In this document: positions 48,226 through 58,552 of the stretch, in pieces
Layout: the number at the start of each line of letters is the position of its first letter
Numbering within the stretch: the first letter of the stretch is position 1
From: Clarireedia homoeocarpa
Lineage: Eukaryota; Ascomycota; Leotiomycetes; Helotiales; Rutstroemiaceae
DNA length: 64,000 nucleotides
Direction of reading: 5' to 3'
NCBI GenBank assembly: GCA_001465935.1
Contig: LNKV01000033.1
Span: 124,001 to 188,000 of the forward strand
Program-made: the position numbers and the translations under genes
The notes under the pieces: generated by a model
The model's input: only the letters and a program-made list of their open reading frames with translations
Database searches by the model: none
Told to the model about the DNA's origin: nothing

Positions 48226-49005
48226 ATGGCATCAACATATTCAGTCGGTCATGGCGCCGCCGCCGTGAACAGACACTCTATTCGTCGCGCTTCAACATGC
48301 TGCGCTTATTTTCTTCCTCGCCTCAAACCTAACTATCATATCCTCGATCTCGGCTGCGGACCCGGTTCCATCTCAACTGATCTCGCAGCTCTCGTCCCGG
48401 AAGGATCTATCATCGGTATAGATGCCGGACCATCTGTGATCGAGATCGCGAATGCCAAAGCCAAAGAACTGGGCCTCAATAACTGCTCTTTCCAAGTCGG
48501 TGATGTGATGAGCCTTCCTTTCGAGAATGATACTTTTGATATCGTCCATACACATCAGGTTCTCATTCACTTACCAGATCCGATAAGCGCGTTAAAGGAA
48601 ATGCGGAGAGTGTGTAAGAAGGGTGGGTTTGTAGCCTGTAGGGAGGCGGATTTGGATGATTATGTTTTGTGGCCAGAATCGGATGTATTGAAGATTCCGG
48701 TGGAGGTTAAGAAGAATATGATTCGGGAGAAAGGGTCAGAGCCGTGTGCGGGGAGATTTTTGGGGAAGTGGGCAAAAGAAGCGGGGTTCGAGGAGGAGAA
48801 GGTCAAGGAGAGTCGTAGCTATTTGATGCAGCCGAGTTTTAAAGACGAGATTATGCAGCAACATATTGCTGAGAATGCTTTGAGGATGGGAATCGTGAAG
48901 AGTAGGGAGGAGGTGGAGAAGTCGGCTAAGGGGTGGGAGGAGTGGGAGAAAACGGAGGGGTCATGGTGGAAGACTGGGTGTGGGGAGGTGGTTTGTTGGA
49001 AGTAG
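48226..49005 (+). CDS. class I SAM-dependent methyltransferase (UbiE/MT11 type)
   Basis: One exon, 259 aa. The Rossmann-type SAM-binding motif I is HILDLGCGPGSIS (about 38-50), followed by motif II IIGIDAGPSVIEIA, the FQVGDVMSLPFENDTFDIV block (motif III/IV) and LPDPISALKEMRRVCKKGG (motif V/VI). The order and size are those of fungal UbiE/COQ5-like small-molecule methyltransferases, often found in secondary-metabolite loci. The substrate is unknown. Its C-terminus is charged and Trp/Glu-rich. It sits just before a broken O-methyltransferase and within 8 kb of two UstYa genes, so a tailoring role in that locus is possible but unproven. Confidence 0.88.
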   Translation: MASTYSVGHGAAAVNRHSIRRASTCCAYFLPRLKPNYHILDLGCGPGSISTDLAALVPEGSIIGIDAGPSVIEIANAKAKELGLNNCSFQVGDVMSLPFENDTFDIVHTHQVLIHLPDPISALKEMRRVCKKGGFVACREADLDDYVLWPESDVLKIPVEVKKNMIREKGSEPCAGRFLGKWAKEAGFEEEKVKESRSYLMQPSFKDEIMQQHIAENALRMGIVKSREEVEKSAKGWEEWEKTEGSWWKTGCGEVVCWK

Positions 49006-49197
49006 ATTATGTATGGAGCTTTTGTGTTTCCAACAGTTGGCATGCAATAAAAGAAGGAATAGTCTCTATCTTTGTCCTAAATGTTGGTTGTTTGTGAGGA
49101 CTTTCCAGGTGACTCCACCATGAACCCAAGTTGAGTGACTTGTCTCTCCTTTCCTCCGACTTATGTTTCAAAACGATTATCATAAATCTCTCTGGCC

Positions 49198-50182
49198 ATG
49201 AACAATTATTTAAGATTGTCGGACCTAGCGGCTGAAATTCAAAGATCCACTGCTACAATCGACGCATATCTCAAAGAGCACAATCTACCAGAACCTTCTT
49301 TCCAGGGGGGTGGGCCCAACAGCCTTTCGAGTTTGATTGAAATCCGAAGAAGCTCAAAAGGCACTAGAAACAGCTCAAGCCTCTAGTCTTGAGGTCTTCC
49401 ATCTCCCCCAAGGTCCTGCTGTTGTTCTTCGGCTATTCGTAAGTTTGTCTTTGCTCTTATGTTTACAACCTTCAGTTCGATTGATAACAACAACTCGTAC
49501 TGCCATCTGTCAGTATGACATCGTTTCAAAAGTGCCCATTCATAGCGAGATCTCGTATGAGGATCTCTCCGAGAAATGTAGTCTCAGTACTGTCAATCTT
49601 AAAAGAATCCTAAGTTTCACTATGGCATGGAATCGATGTTTTACAGAGCTCACAAAAAGGTTTGTAGCACATTCAGCAGCTTCTAGAGTTTTGGTTGATA
49701 ATCCGATGGCTCGATCTGGGCTTGATTTCATATTGAAGAGCACTGGCAAGCTTTTGCTCACGTAAGTTGAGATGAAATTAAGAGTTTGAGAATATATAAT
49801 TGACGATGACTAGACTCTCGATGCTGTTTAGAAACATGGGGAGACGGAAGATGTAACAAGAAGCATAGACTTCATCGTCCTTGGTGATATCAATAAACTG
49901 ATTAGTTCAGGGTTGGAGCCATTACACAGAACCGATAAAAGTTTATTCGAGTACTACGCCGATCATCCCAAAATGGGCCGTCGTACGGCAGAAGCCATGA
50001 TATGCTTCAGCAACGCCGTCTCTGAATCATCTCAAGCATCCTACCTAGTCAAAAACTACCCCTGGAACAACATCGCGAACGGCAGCGGCAGCGGCATCTT
50101 CGTCGACGTCGGCGGAGCACAAGGGCACACCTCTATCGAACTAGCCCAAGCATCAGGCCCGGATCAAGAGCGTTTGGAGTGA
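49198..50182 (+). pseudogene. O-methyltransferase pseudogene (COMT-like, truncated)
   Basis: Pieces of a plant/fungal-type O-methyltransferase remain in order. The N-terminal helical part (MNNYLRLSDLAAEIQRSTAT) is followed by a frame change near 49330-49345. Next are ETAQASSLEVFHLPQGPAVV, an intron-like gap (49439-49513), VPIHSEISYEDLSEKCSLST and the dimerisation part FVAHSAASRVLVDNPMARS. A TAG at 49829-49831 interrupts the expected KHGETED segment. After this the frame resumes through YYADHPKMGRR to the SAM-binding VDVGGAQGH. It then stops at 50182, lacking the last ~150 residues including the catalytic His region. A frameshift, a nonsense codon and a truncation together make a working enzyme unlikely. 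Confidence 0.8.
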
Positions 50183-50343
50183 GAGAAAAAGCATTTGTGC
50201 TCACGGTTCATTAACGACAAGAATAGTATTTCTAAAGCAAATTGTGAGAATATATGAATTTCAACCTTCTTACGCATGACTAGAACTACCCAGATTTTCC
50301 CCCCTTTGCACCTGCCTTCTCACATTCTATGAATATCATTATG

Positions 50344-51909
50344 TCAGCACAATCCTCGCATGTCCAGATTCGGACAGAGTACCCACATTCCAATAACATC
50401 TTTCCCCTTACACTCTTTTTTACCAGTCACTTCCGGTAATGTCGTGTGAGAACTCCTACCCTTCCTATGCTCATCCTCAAGTAGTTGTGGCTTTTCTTGG
50501 GAAGTTTTCAGCATCATCTGAAGCCAATCAACGAATTTCAAAAGCCTGAAAATGCACCAGCAAAATAGCGGAAATGATTTTGACAAACGAGACAGGAGGT
50601 CCTGCATCTCATTGCTCTGCATGGCAGTATGTCCTTTATCTGAAACAGCAGTGGGATTTGCTGTCGTATTGGATATTGCACTTGATAACGCTGTTGATAT
50701 CGAGCGAGAACGCGTCAATGATGACGAACGTGAAGACGTCGTTGATTCTGACCATTCTGATAACACCAGGTTCTCAGTCGACTGCATTGGTGACAGATTT
50801 TCTTCTAGGTTACCTTTCGAAGGCGTAACGTTGTCTCCTTTCTGTGGCTTATGAAACTTATCGTCGAAGGTCGCGAAGATATCAATATTGGGGTGGATAG
50901 TATGATGGTATGATGATGGTGAACTTTGAAGCTGCGGTTTTGGGTTGAGTGGTGTTTCTGATGCTGGTGTCTGGTCGTTGATTTTTGGAAAGCTATGAAG
51001 AATACTGGAAGATGGTTCTATACCGGGCTGCTTATCCGCCTCTGTGAATGAGACTGATAAAGTCTCTGGTACCTGCACCGGTATAGTCTGAAAGTTTTCC
51101 ATTTCCATTGCTCTGGATAATCCTTCAGCTAATGCGTCGAGGCTGCGTTTCGATTGTCCCGGGCGGCCTGGATCGATGAGCGTCCAGGAAATACCGTCTT
51201 CTTTCTGGCCACTAGGTGGAAATCTAAAACGATTCATGATCCTGTCCTTTGTTTTTCTCAGCTTGCCTTGTATCTCGATTTTCAAGTAGAAGGGCCGATG
51301 TTCATGCTCAATTGTAAACCCAGTGTGAAACAAATTACTGTGTAGCACCCGACTTTCTAGTTCGTTTTCCGTCAGTTCCCACTTCAACCTCCTATAAACT
51401 GTTTCGTATGGCCTGTTTAGCTTGTCGTTTGCAAGGAGCAGCTGACCGGTGAACGTCCATCGGCTGCTCTCGAATTTCGTTTTCGTTTTATCGATGCCGA
51501 CACCGCCAGCACCAACACCAAGAGCATCCACATGAGGCGCAAAATAGTAATTCTTTGTCACAGGAACCTTACATAATTCTCCCATTAGCTTTTTGGGGCC
51601 GTATTGATCCGTCGCTCGAAGAGAGCCTCCTGCATGACTATGATATTCTTCCAAAGTAACGACCACGGTCGCAGTAGACAGCCTGCAGTCAGCTGGTTGG
51701 TCGAAGTTGATATCCATATAAAGAATTCCTCCAGGATTTGGGTTAGCACCAAGAACGCCCCATTTGGACTTGGAAAGCCGAAGTCGACAATCTATGTTGA
51801 CCTTCCCTATCTCTTTGTGACTCAGGGAAGTCACTGATGCTGGACAGCAGGGCACGAAAGACCGCCCATATTTGCGCGCAATCAATGGTCGTGGTTCGTC
51901 AACCACCAT
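50344..51909 (-). CDS. hypothetical protein, 521 aa
   Basis: One long exon from the MVVDEPRPLIARKYG start; I do not recognise the family. The first ~260 residues look folded, with beta-type segments (VNIDCRLRLSKSKWGVLGAN, ATVVVTLEEYHSH, WTFTGQLLLAND, FYLKIEIQGKLRK). Residues ~300-440 are low-complexity, Ser/Thr/Pro-rich and probably disordered. A hydrophobic stretch near 457-480 (FPLFCWCIFRLLKFVDWL) could be a membrane-associating helix. It is divergently transcribed from the next unknown gene, with 293 bases between the starts, so they may share a promoter. No signal peptide. Confidence 0.75.
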   Translation of the reverse strand: MVVDEPRPLIARKYGRSFVPCCPASVTSLSHKEIGKVNIDCRLRLSKSKWGVLGANPNPGGILYMDINFDQPADCRLSTATVVVTLEEYHSHAGGSLRATDQYGPKKLMGELCKVPVTKNYYFAPHVDALGVGAGGVGIDKTKTKFESSRWTFTGQLLLANDKLNRPYETVYRRLKWELTENELESRVLHSNLFHTGFTIEHEHRPFYLKIEIQGKLRKTKDRIMNRFRFPPSGQKEDGISWTLIDPGRPGQSKRSLDALAEGLSRAMEMENFQTIPVQVPETLSVSFTEADKQPGIEPSSSILHSFPKINDQTPASETPLNPKPQLQSSPSSYHHTIHPNIDIFATFDDKFHKPQKGDNVTPSKGNLEENLSPMQSTENLVLSEWSESTTSSRSSSLTRSRSISTALSSAISNTTANPTAVSDKGHTAMQSNEMQDLLSRLSKSFPLFCWCIFRLLKFVDWLQMMLKTSQEKPQLLEDEHRKGRSSHTTLPEVTGKKECKGKDVIGMWVLCPNLDMRGLC

Positions 51910-52202
51910 GATAAATAATGAATATTGAAAATGAGCGTAGAGGATTAAAACTGTGGGCGAGTGAAGCTTCGATGTAGCTACCCTAATGAAATCGATAAAG
52001 CTCTCGTAATGAGGCTGTGTATGTCCATGTTAGGAAGGTAGTATCACTGTACTACGGGCTGCATAAGCCACTATAAAATATTATAACTAGCTCACGAAAT
52101 AAATTTGTGGTAGCCTTACGCCAGGTTATTATCATGGTTGATTATGTCCACCTAAGAATAAGAACACATTATACTTTATTCAAATATCGGTGTCTCAGAG
52201 CT

Positions 52203-54321
52203 ATGTCCTCTTCTCGTGCTGGGTCGAAGTTATCGGCCGTGTCGAAACTGTCTGAGGCTACAACGAAATACTCCGAGGAGTCCGCTTCGAATGATATAAA
52301 GAAACGGCGCCAGCTCTTTTCTGAGGATCCTCCCAAGCCAAGTAAAACCGTTTCATACGAGGATGAGGTTGTTGAGGAATCTACCAAGATCTATCCCAAT
52401 AGTGATAAACAAGAACCAAGCTCATTTCAGTACATGCGTGGGCAAAAGATTGAAGAGGGAGATGAAGCTTTTCAAAAAGAACTCGGGAATTTGAAATTCA
52501 AAGATAGAGAATTCCGATCGAGTTGGGATGTCAGCGGTCTTTCTTCTGATTCCGAAAATTCTGCACCAGCTCCCCTAGTTGACAGGGCTCATACGCCTGA
52601 TGGAAAAGATACATGGCTCACCGGTCAAACCAAAGTAGCAAAACATGACAGTAGTACTCGAGATATTACCCTACATTTTGAGCTTAGCATCGAGGTCGAT
52701 CTGGATGAGCGTCTGGAGGAAGTTGCTCGTCTAAGACGCTTCGGCCATTTTACAAAGGCGGAGCAGTTTTTCCGAGATTCTTTGATGGCTCATATCCAAA
52801 ACCCAAGGGTCGCAGTAGAATACGCCGATCTGCTGCTAGACAAAGGTGCTATACAGCATGTCAGAGAGCTCGTCGAGAATGAGGTTGTTGTGATACCAAT
52901 ACAAACCAGACCAAACTATACGGCTTGTATAGCTGACCTGTATTGGTTGATTTTCCAGTTGATTGTCAATCGCGCAAACATCGCCTACCAGGGAAGTCTG
53001 TTTGATTCATTGAGTTTCATCAGAGAAAATAGAGCTTCCTTGGCCGCCTTGAAAGCGCGAGTCAGTGCTGATTTTCGTCTTGAATTTGAATCGATGGAGG
53101 TATGGATAATGACACGAATAACAGAAGTACTATGGCTAATGCCTATATCTGCAGGTGCAACTATATAAGCATCTCTTTCATATTCGAGCACAAATCGGAT
53201 GTGCTTCAAATTTTATCGATGATCTACAACTTTTTGTAGATGGGCCTGTCTCGCAGACGCTGTATTGTAATCTTCTCGCCCAGGGACAGATATGGGATTT
53301 TAGGGATATATTCTGCGCGTCTCTTTATTTGAATGGACCTGAAACTACGTGGCACAAATTCTTTGGCAAAGCATGCCGACAACCTGATTGCTTGGATCGG
53401 CTAATCGAGGATTGGTCTTTAGATGAATGTGATGAGTCCTCGCACTTGGCCATTTTAGACATTCTCATGACATTGGTGGAAGGGTCTAGTCGGGTTTCAT
53501 ATGAATACTTCCCCAAAGTGGAGTGGTGTCTGAAGCATGCAAGGAAGCTTGTAGAAGATATGACGACACTCAATCCGGAAACTTTGAGCTCGCGACCTTA
53601 CTTCAGATGGATCAATAACGAGGAACGTTATAAAAGAATAACACTCAGCGATATCGCTTCAATTGCAACGCCGTCCACAACAAATAACTTTCAATATCTC
53701 GACGACTTCGCCGGTATCTGTATCCTAACAGGGGGTATTCCTCTCTACATACCAGCAGCATCAGAAAATCCGGGCTGGAAACCGCCTGAGCTAGAAGGCA
53801 TATCTAATGAAAGCTTGACTTCCGTTATGAAGCTTGCTGAAGAGAACGGGGATAGCCGCATTCAAGTTCAATGCTTAGATGAACTGATATGCCGCTCAGC
53901 AACTCCTAATAAAATGATCCACGAATTACTGGAACTCCTCGAAAAAAAGATGGGTGATAATATATCATATCTCTACCTCAATCTCTCAAGATATATTCTC
54001 GCTGTCGATGAAACATCACGCACAGAGTTGTATGCCACTCTCTGCAACCGACGCAATGTTTCTTACCGAGCTAATCCATTACTCGGATGGTGTCGAGCTG
54101 TGATTGAGGATGCACTTGCACGCTCATTGAATCGACCAGCTACTCGCTTACATGAAATCGATATCTCAAATGATCTCCCAATTGGCGTTCGCGATTTGAT
54201 ATCCAACTCAAAGCTACAGAAATATCTCATTCCAAGTACGGGTACTCAGAACAGGCCGAGAGCACCTCCTACTACGAGATATGAAATCACTCCATATGGT
54301 AGACCTCACCACGTTGTATAA
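52203..54321 (+). CDS. hypothetical protein, 687 aa, helical
   Basis: Two exons (52203-53099, 53155-54321; 55-nt intron GTATGG...CTGCAG) in one frame. I do not recognise the family. The N-terminal ~170 residues are Ser/Glu/Lys-rich and likely disordered. From ~190 on the sequence is helix-rich with a TPR-like stretch (LRRFGHFTKAEQFFRDSLMA...RVAVEYADLLLDKGAI). The C-terminus carries further helical pairs and a basic, Pro-rich tail (NRPRAPPTTRYEITPYGRP). The start at MSSSRAGS is taken as the first ATG followed by normal composition; the frame is open another 32 codons upstream. Its head-to-head partner is the unknown minus-strand gene. Confidence 0.75.
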
Positions 54322-54485
54322 GATCGAAAGGAAGTCTTCAATTTCAAAAAGCCGGACAGAACGACTTGGCAGCAGTTCCAACCATCATTAGATTTTACGT
54401 AATTTCTAGACTCGCACATCTCTTGCAGTACGAGAAGCAAATCCGCTCAGCAAATGTGCCGTTGTTCGATATGCATCTACCATAT

Positions 54486-55520
54486 CTAGGGCCCAACAAT
54501 GCTCTGAATATCATCAACCCTTCTCTCCTCAATCCACTCAATTGCCTCCTGCCTATTTCTACAAACATGTGCCTGTCCCTCTCCGGTCGCATCTAATACA
54601 CTTTCGCTTCCTTCTAATGTCATATCTGCCATACATAAAATCTGATTGCGCAGATATTCAAAACAATGCGAGGCATGCATATCATTCCGCTCGCCGTCAA
54701 ATCCAAATTTGGTGCCATTCGAGATCACAAGTTGGTGGTAGGTATCGACTGTGTAGTAGAGCTAAGAATGTGGTTAGCGGGGACGAACTATGATGAGGAA
54801 ATGGTTTAAGGGCGTAAGAAAAAGCCTACACAGTGCAATGCATGCGTCCACGATGCTTCGAAGATAGGACCAGATCGAATGGGATCATCTACTATGGGCT
54901 TCCCCAGCATTGGATGCTGCTGGTAGTCTGGAATCTTTACGGTACCACTTCCCACTAGAACTCATCAGTATTTGTCCTCATCCAGAAAACTCCAAAAACG
55001 AATACTCACATGGCATCAGCATATCCCAGTTGTGTCTAATATCCATCCGATCATCATTATTTGTCATATTCGGCACGAATATCGATTCTTCAGGCTTGAG
55101 GAGCGTCCATTTATGCGATTCTATAATGTTAGCATTGATTTATATTCCTTCTAGTCTATCAAGGAAGGATGACTAAGACTCACGAGGAACATAAAGCCCA
55201 TTAATGTCACCACCTGTTTCCGTATCTGCTGGAACCCAATCCTCATCGCCCTCATTCATATCCGTCTTCCTCCCTTTCAGCAAGAAGAATAATATTAAAC
55301 TTTGCAGAATAATGACCGATCCCCAGCGTACCCAGACGAGGAGACATTCTATCCTTGCCGTTCTAGGTGATATATGTGTGGAGCGCCGTCTAGATGCGGG
55401 TTTGGGAGAGGTAGAGGGAAATCTGTTGGAGCCGAGAGTCGTGTCGGAGTCATTCTCGAGATCGATATCTTCGATGTCAGAGAGGGGTGTGTAGGTTGAG
55501 GATTCTTTCTTAGGGGCCAT
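54486..55520 (-). CDS. UstYa-family (DUF3328) oxidase-like protein 1
   Basis: Four exons (55520-55184, 55120-55010, 54954-54830, 54761-54486) give 282 aa with all junctions in frame. After an acidic/Ser-rich head there is one membrane helix (about 58-80, LLVWVRWGSVIILQSLILFF). The lumenal part carries the two HxxHC motifs that define the UstYa family: HALHC (187-191) and HASHC (220-224), the latter in HASHCFEYLRNQILCMADMT. Near the end AHVCRN plus a Trp-containing segment (EAIEWIEERR) matches the family's conserved CR..W end. Known members cyclise or oxidise ribosomal peptides (ustiloxin, asperipin, phomopsin) or non-ribosomal ones (cyclochlorotine). First motif variant HALHC instead of HQLHC is noted. 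Confidence 0.88.
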
Positions 55521-56229
55521 GATGGTGGCTATGAGACTGGAGAAGTGAACGAGTAAAAATCGCAACAAGGGCTTTGAAAAGAAATATTAATGTATATACA
55601 AAAGTCGAGAGTAGGAGTGAGCCGGCACAAGTATCAACGAGAACCTGTCTTCGCTGCGTAGAAAAAGAAAGAACAGAAGACAAATCAATCACTCGTAAAG
55701 ATATTGACCAGAATACAAAAATCGCACAGCAGTAGAAAAAGGTACGAAACAGAGCATACAACACTCATATTACCCCTACCGCCGCCATACCCGTCCTTGG
55801 TATCCTTGATTCTGACAGTTTCAGTGATCCCATCCCATTTCTCATCACGATACACAATGCGATGTCATCCGAAACTAAGCGTCTAGATGAGACAACAGAT
55901 ATCGGCACGACTTTCTGTATGCCGGAAATAAAACATGGTAAGTTGCTAGGGTGAATTGATCTAGTTACAGCAGGTTACATTATGCGGAGATTTTATCTGA
56001 TGTAAAACAGCGGGGGCTAGGTAGCAGCTCGTCTTCTCAAACGCGAAGGGGTGATGTGATTGGTTGGTGAAGTGGGGCGAGGCATGAAAAGGGGTGAGTT
56101 TGTTACTTGCGTGGGATTACTAATATCGATGGAATAGAATTCATGGGAATTCTGCAAGGACGATTCCTTTAACAGAGGTTGGATTTGTATTAAGATTCTA
56201 TGTATGATGTATGTACAAAATCTCATGGA
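55521..56229. other. intergenic between the two UstYa genes
   Basis: Promoter of UstYa gene 1 and 3' flank of UstYa gene 2. No further gene is seen. Confidence 0.5.
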
Positions 56230-57214
56230 TTATCGACTAATGGTATTATTCTCATGCTTCTCCATAATTCCAACTGAATTTTCCATCGCCCAATCTACGA
56301 TGGCGTCGAAATTCCTGCACACGTGCCATGAGTTCAGTTCAGGCCATGGAGCTGGATCTCCATCCAGCATGTACAAGGTGAAAACCCCTACATCGGCATT
56401 GCATTGAACATTCATACGTAATATCTCTAGGCAGTGATCTGTAGATTTGTTTATGAGCAATTTGATCACCATGATGAGGAGATAGAGACAGTACCTGTAT
56501 GCATTTGTAGACCTTTGGCGCCTCCTTTAAATTCTTCACTGATATCCTCATACCAATCTCTATATGTGACTTGACGGAGAAGATTGATGCAGTGAAGTTG
56601 GTGGAAGACTTCTAATCCAACCCGGTAGCCTTCAACGCCAGTTTTCGGGTCCTTGACTTTGAGATGCGTGTCTGGCATGTCAATTACACCCAGTTTATCT
56701 GGTGTTATCATTTGATCGCCAACTGTATAGAGGTTAGAATGTACTGAATTGAGATTAATAGGTGACAGAAATTACCATCGTACGAAATAGCTCTCCATGC
56801 TCGGTCCACTTCAGGACCAAATCCAACATATGGTGATCCAGTTCCCATCGTGTTATTGAATTTCACTCTTTCATATTCTACTGCTTTAGCAGCCGGCGCT
56901 ATCGAAACAGTCAGTTTTTACGTTATTATGAACAGGGCTGATGACTTACACCACGCAGAGAATTCCCGGACATGTCGAAGGGTCGATACCCTCGTGAAAT
57001 ATGACGATGTGAATAGACCAAAAGATAATGATAACAGCACAGCGTGTAACAACCACATCCACCTGTTATCATACTGCCGCCTGGTTATGGTGGATTCGGC
57101 CCCTCCCTCTTCATACTCTAATAATGTCGAATCTGTGCTCTCTGCAGATGCTCTGCCGGGTGACACATCGATGAACTTTTCGTCACCGATAACTCTTTCG
57201 TACTTTGCTGGCAT
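56230..57214 (-). CDS. UstYa-family (DUF3328) oxidase-like protein 2
   Basis: Four exons (57214-56950, 56898-56776, 56722-56495, 56438-56230) give 274 aa. One N-terminal membrane helix lies near 55-76 (WMWLLHAVLLSLSFGLFTSS). It is followed by the family's typical linker block SPAAKAVEYERVKFN...GFGPEVDRAWRAI. Motif 1 is HQLHC (170-174) in FHQLHCINLLRQ. Motif 2 is HTDHC (204-208), which straddles the last intron, in HTDHCLEILRMNVQC. The end has WHVCRNFDAIVDWA, again the conserved CR..W end. It is a canonical UstYa member, with a start (MPAKYERV) just before an acidic head. It is transcribed in the same direction as UstYa gene 1, about 700 bp away, and head-to-head with the repeat precursor at 58553. 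Confidence 0.92.
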
Positions 57215-58552
57215 TTTCGAGCTCCTGCTAAAGCTCTGATCACGTAGGACTGAGGTGATAATTAAGAAAAAAATGTATAATATGCAATATTTGCTTGACC
57301 CGCAGCGTGAACGAAATGAACGTAGATAGAAGACAACACGACCGGCGATGAAGAAAAAAGAAAACAACACGACCAGCGATGAGGGAAGAAGAGAAGGTTC
57401 AACGAAATCAATTACTTTTGATGGTTGAAAACAAGTTCAGATGAAAAAGAAATTAGGTCGATACCAACTGTCGTCCAAGAAGGTCAATTCGGCGACCATG
57501 TCCGCGCATAGAGAAACTCGCATCGTCCGAACATTGTGATGTTTGAGGATCAAACGCAGAAAAAAGTGACAGGGTCGGCTAAAGCAGGCATGGTAGGTGC
57601 AGCCTATAATTTCCCCACAAGCCGATTTTGGGGGCTGTCGGTAAGTGCTTGGCGTCTATAACACACGCTAGGTTTTGGGTTGCACACGATACGTTTGGGC
57701 GGAAATTTTTCTCATGAAGCATGGGGTAATCTTGAGGGAGATGGAAAGGGGAGAGGAATTCGAGAGGATCTAGATCGAGTGAGTACTGACACAGGCTAGT
57801 ATGCCTTCCCGCAATGCGCCGAGTCTGTGAAGACGCAGACATATGGTAAGCATACTGGGGCTTTTGGCTCGGTATCAACCACTCCTCAACCATGCTCCAA
57901 CTCAAGTGAAAGTCAGGAGCAAGGTAAGATTGCTCCTGCGAGCAGACAGCATCTCCATCTAATGCATTTCATGCAGGGATAAGGGTAGATCAGACGCCAA
58001 TCTGTGCCTGTACAAGATTTCTAGGCTATTCTTTCTGCCTCACTTAATCGGCCTATGGATGATTGATGCCTCTCTATACAACCTTCTTCGTCTGAACTTT
58101 CTCCTGGAGCTAAACTTGTTTGATATCTGACAGGTACTCCTTGGTATGGGATACTTCCGCTGTCGAGTCAATGCACGCTCTATGGAAATCATTCCCGGAT
58201 GAATCAAGCCGCAACCATCATCCACGAGTATCACTCACAGCCCGTCTCAAGTCCATGCACTAAGTATCACAACAAGTCCCTTCGGCCAGAAAGCGACCCC
58301 AACATAGCAGTGTCATCATACCATGCGATACTTCTGCTCTATCTACGGGCTTGATATGTATAAAGTCCCTCTAACTTTCTCATACTTTCTCCATTTTATT
58401 TCATTCTTTACATCACACCACTTTCTTATATTACCTCTTCTACTTTCATTCTTTGATTACTTTCCATTCGTTACTGCCGGCCAGTCTTCATTCCTTTAAA
58501 TTCTACGTTTGATACTTGTCGTCCAATCTTTTTTCATCACCCCACCTTTATC
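57215..58552. other. divergent promoter region of UstYa 2 and the repeat precursor
   Basis: About 1.3 kb with no supported gene. The final ~180 bases are C/T-rich (leader of the precursor), preceded by a TATA box. Confidence 0.55.
58359..58364 (+). promoter_or_regulatory. TATA box of the repeat precursor
   Basis: TATAAA lies 189 bases upstream of the start, followed by a clean pyrimidine-rich leader, as in highly expressed fungal genes. Confidence 0.6.
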
